From: Flammeovirga sp. OC4
Lineage (GTDB): Bacteria > Bacteroidota > Bacteroidia > Cytophagales > Flammeovirgaceae
Assembly (NCBI RefSeq): GCF_000812565.1
Contig: NZ_JTAM01000042.1
Location: 26,016-90,015, forward strand
Direction: 5' to 3'
Length of the DNA: 64,000 nucleotides
The position numbers were made by a program, and so were the translations under genes. Numbering within the stretch: the first letter of the stretch is position 1; every line of letters starts with the position of its first letter. The notes beneath the pieces are model-generated. The model did no database searches. It saw nothing but the letters and a program-made list of their open reading frames with translations, and had not been told where the DNA came from. Positions 62,153-64,000 of the stretch are shown piece by piece.

Positions 62153-63013
62153 ATGAAGAAAATCAAATTTTTTCCATTTTATCTACTGTCCATCGTACCA
62201 ATACAAATATTGTATATTCTATCTGACATTACTTATGTAATTATATATAAGTTCATAAAATATAGAAGAGATGTAGTATCGGAAAACCTCCAAAAGGCAT
62301 TTCCAGAGAAATCGAAAACAGAACTACTCAAAATTGAGAAGAAATTCTATCATCACTTCTGTGATCTCGCTTTTGAAAGTGTAAAAACACTAACCATGAA
62401 TAAGAAAGGTATTCAAAAGAGATTTCAATTACAGAACCCTGAATTGATAAAAGAATTATTTCAACAAGATAAAAGTATCTTACTTTATTCTGCACACCTC
62501 GGTAATTGGGAATGGCAAGCATTTTTCCCTCAATACCTATCAGATCACAAGGTAACAGCCTTTTACCAACCTTTATCGAATAAATATTTCGATGAACTGA
62601 TGCAGATCATCAGAGGAAGATTAGGTGTCCTTTGTATTCCTTCTCAAAAAGGATACAAAACCCTTATGAAACTAAAGGCTGAAAAGAAATTAACCTTTAA
62701 CCTTTTGATTGGTGACCAATGTCCTGCTTGGAACTCTACGAAGTATTGGACTGACTTCCTACATCAAAAAACAGCTTTTCTTGTTGGTGCTGATGCCATT
62801 TCAAAGAAAAGTGATTGTGCAGTGGTTTACCCAAAATGTACTAAAGTCAAAAGAGGTGTTTATAAAACAGAATTTGTGCTTTTAGATTCCTCTCCTAAGA
62901 GTTCTGAGAAGTTTTCTGTTGTTGAAAAGTATTCAAAAATATTGGAGCAGAATATCAAGTTACAGCCAGACTTATGGTTATGGAGCCACAAACGTTGGAA
63001 GCTATCTGCTTAA
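62153..63013 (+). CDS. LpxL/HtrB-like lysophospholipid or lipid A acyltransferase
   Basis: 286 residues with one N-terminal membrane segment (about 7-30) and then the acyltransferase motif HLGNWEWQ (HxxxxE type, about residues 115-122). A second conserved region is LIGDQCPAWNSTKYWTDFLHQKTAFLVG. Length and motif fit the late acyltransferases that finish lipid A at the inner membrane, so it may complete the pathway whose early steps are at 26-30 kb. It could instead act on other lipids. Single gene. Confidence 0.88.
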   Translation: MKKIKFFPFYLLSIVPIQILYILSDITYVIIYKFIKYRRDVVSENLQKAFPEKSKTELLKIEKKFYHHFCDLAFESVKTLTMNKKGIQKRFQLQNPELIKELFQQDKSILLYSAHLGNWEWQAFFPQYLSDHKVTAFYQPLSNKYFDELMQIIRGRLGVLCIPSQKGYKTLMKLKAEKKLTFNLLIGDQCPAWNSTKYWTDFLHQKTAFLVGADAISKKSDCAVVYPKCTKVKRGVYKTEFVLLDSSPKSSEKFSVVEKYSKILEQNIKLQPDLWLWSHKRWKLSA

Positions 63014-63072
63014 TGTATTATAGCTTCTTAGGCTTGTAAACATTTAAAAACAATTCGTGTGTATAAACACAT

Positions 63073-63131
63073 AAAATGTGAATAACTTTTTGAATATATA
63101 AAGTAGAATTCAAAAAGTTATTCACATTTTG
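63073..63131. terminator. Bidirectional terminator with 23-bp perfect arms
   Basis: AAAATGTGAATAACTTTTTG plus three more bases at 63073-63095 pairs perfectly with 63108-63130 over a 12-nt loop. The flanking A/T ends serve both strands, and it lies between the convergent acyltransferase and lipoprotein genes. Confidence 0.85.
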
Positions 63132-63163
63132 CTTTTTAAAGGATGACAAAGGACATAACTTAT

Positions 63164-63886
63164 TCAAAGTACATCATAAATCAACCAATTTTGCTGTACT
63201 AGTAATGTATCTTTAGTACCTAAGTGTTCATAAACACTTTCATTCAATTTATTATTCAGATTAGTGACTCTATATATACTGCGACTAAAAGACCCTTCAT
63301 ACTCCTGTACTAGTAAATAAGTCAATAAAGGAGCTCTTAAAACTCCACCATAAATATTGATGTACCTCTCTTCAGAAAACCGTACCATAGTATTTGATAA
63401 ATTCAAGCCACCAGATATTATAGTCATCTCTTCATATAATGGTTTATAGTATTCAATATTAGCCTGAACTTCATTATTTCTCTCTTTGATGTAAGACAGT
63501 GTATCGCCAGTAGAAACCCTTATGAGATCATCTTCCATTGTATATGTATAGTTTGAAGAAGTTAACACTGTTTCCATTTTGATTTTATCATCTTGAAATG
63601 AAATTTTCGAAGATTGGGTATCATCTACATCCAATACATCTTCTTCTAAGAAAGCTGTTCCACCAACATACTCTTTATACCTTTCAATGAAGCTCAATTT
63701 CACTGAATTTTCAATAACTTCTCCACTAGTTGTGAATAATCTAATATTAGAGTGTTCGATTTTTGATGATTCATAAGTATCATCGAGACTAAAAATAGTC
63801 TCATCTTCTGAACAAGAAATAATACCTAAAAGTAGAGTCGTTGCCCAAAAGAGTTTAGTAGTATAATACAATAGTTTACTAAGCAT
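63164..63886 (-). CDS. Lipoprotein of unknown function
   Basis: 240 residues. A signal peptide with a lipobox, LGIISC, is followed by SEDE, an acidic start like the export signal for surface lipoproteins. The mature part is beta-rich with many Thr, Ser, Glu and Tyr, and no family is recognised. The start MLSKLLYYTTKLFWATTLLLG is a plausible lipoprotein signal, though a start at a later codon cannot be excluded. Right of it (63887-64000) nothing is seen. Confidence 0.65.
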   Translation of the reverse strand: MLSKLLYYTTKLFWATTLLLGIISCSEDETIFSLDDTYESSKIEHSNIRLFTTSGEVIENSVKLSFIERYKEYVGGTAFLEEDVLDVDDTQSSKISFQDDKIKMETVLTSSNYTYTMEDDLIRVSTGDTLSYIKERNNEVQANIEYYKPLYEEMTIISGGLNLSNTMVRFSEERYINIYGGVLRAPLLTYLLVQEYEGSFSRSIYRVTNLNNKLNESVYEHLGTKDTLLVQQNWLIYDVL

Positions 63887-64000
63887 GATTTTAATTTAGT
63901 CTTTATGAATAGCTCAACTCCAGAGATTCAAGTTAGAGCTTAAAATAGTTTGTTGGTTGTAATCTAAAAAATTATTAAACACAAAAAAAGGTTAGTCAAC

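Overview
This window reads as chromosomal DNA from a marine-type member of the Bacteroidota, most likely Cytophagales close to Flammeovirga. That placement is an inference. It rests on low GC, on Bacteroidota-type promoters (TTG, 19-20 bp, TAnnTTTG) before several genes, on the LpxC-FabZ fusion, on archaeal/eukaryal-type ProRS, on lipoproteins with acidic residues after the lipobox cysteine, and on many SpoIIE/propeller and OmpP1-like proteins. About 50 protein genes, the SRP RNA and an unusual tRNA-like array are supported.

Layout. 1-2.7 kb: a DUF2141 gene cut by the window edge and a fused phytoene-desaturase/retinol-saturase-like plus FNR-type oxidoreductase. 2.8-12.9 kb: SRP RNA, a Snf2 helicase, a DUF4230 protein, a large propeller-coiled coil-SpoIIE sensor phosphatase and small exported proteins. 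13-26 kb: an accessory stretch with an L,D-transpeptidase lipoprotein, two SDF-type symporters (one fused to a periplasmic binding protein), an ABC ATPase, uxaC and an ExuT-like hexuronate transporter, interspersed with a repeat family that has TTGTAAACTAA ends. 26-34 kb: the HD-lpxD-lpxC/fabZ-lpxA lipid A block and outer-membrane proteins. 34-44.5 kb: proS, a NeuD-like acetyltransferase, a radical SAM gene, a PagL-like deacylase, rpsT, serS, a TSUP transporter operon, a Na/Pi transporter and a tetrapyrrole-methylase-family gene.

44.7-45.6 kb is the most unusual region. Four tandem 199-bp units each encode a 155-156 nt RNA with complete tRNA acceptor, D, anticodon and T arms and an 86-87 nt variable region. 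The array has its own plausible promoter and terminator. 45.6-55 kb: an M28 peptidase, an HhH protein, a glucosaminidase, glyQS, cstA and two tandem NSS transporters. 55.4-59.9 kb: an S10-operon fragment (rplC-rplD-rplW-rplB-rpsS-rplV-rpsC) with no rpsJ before it and no rplP after it, bounded by its own promoter and terminator. 60-64 kb: a Tat-exported TRAP binding protein, a conserved acidic protein, an LpxL-like acyltransferase and a lipoprotein.

Three systems recur. Lipid A genes appear several times (lpxA, lpxC/fabZ, lpxD, a PagL-like gene and an LpxL-like gene). Glucuronate use is represented by uxaC with a transporter. The dispersed repeats are built from interchangeable arms around a shared TTCAAGGCCG core and lie on both sides of three single genes.
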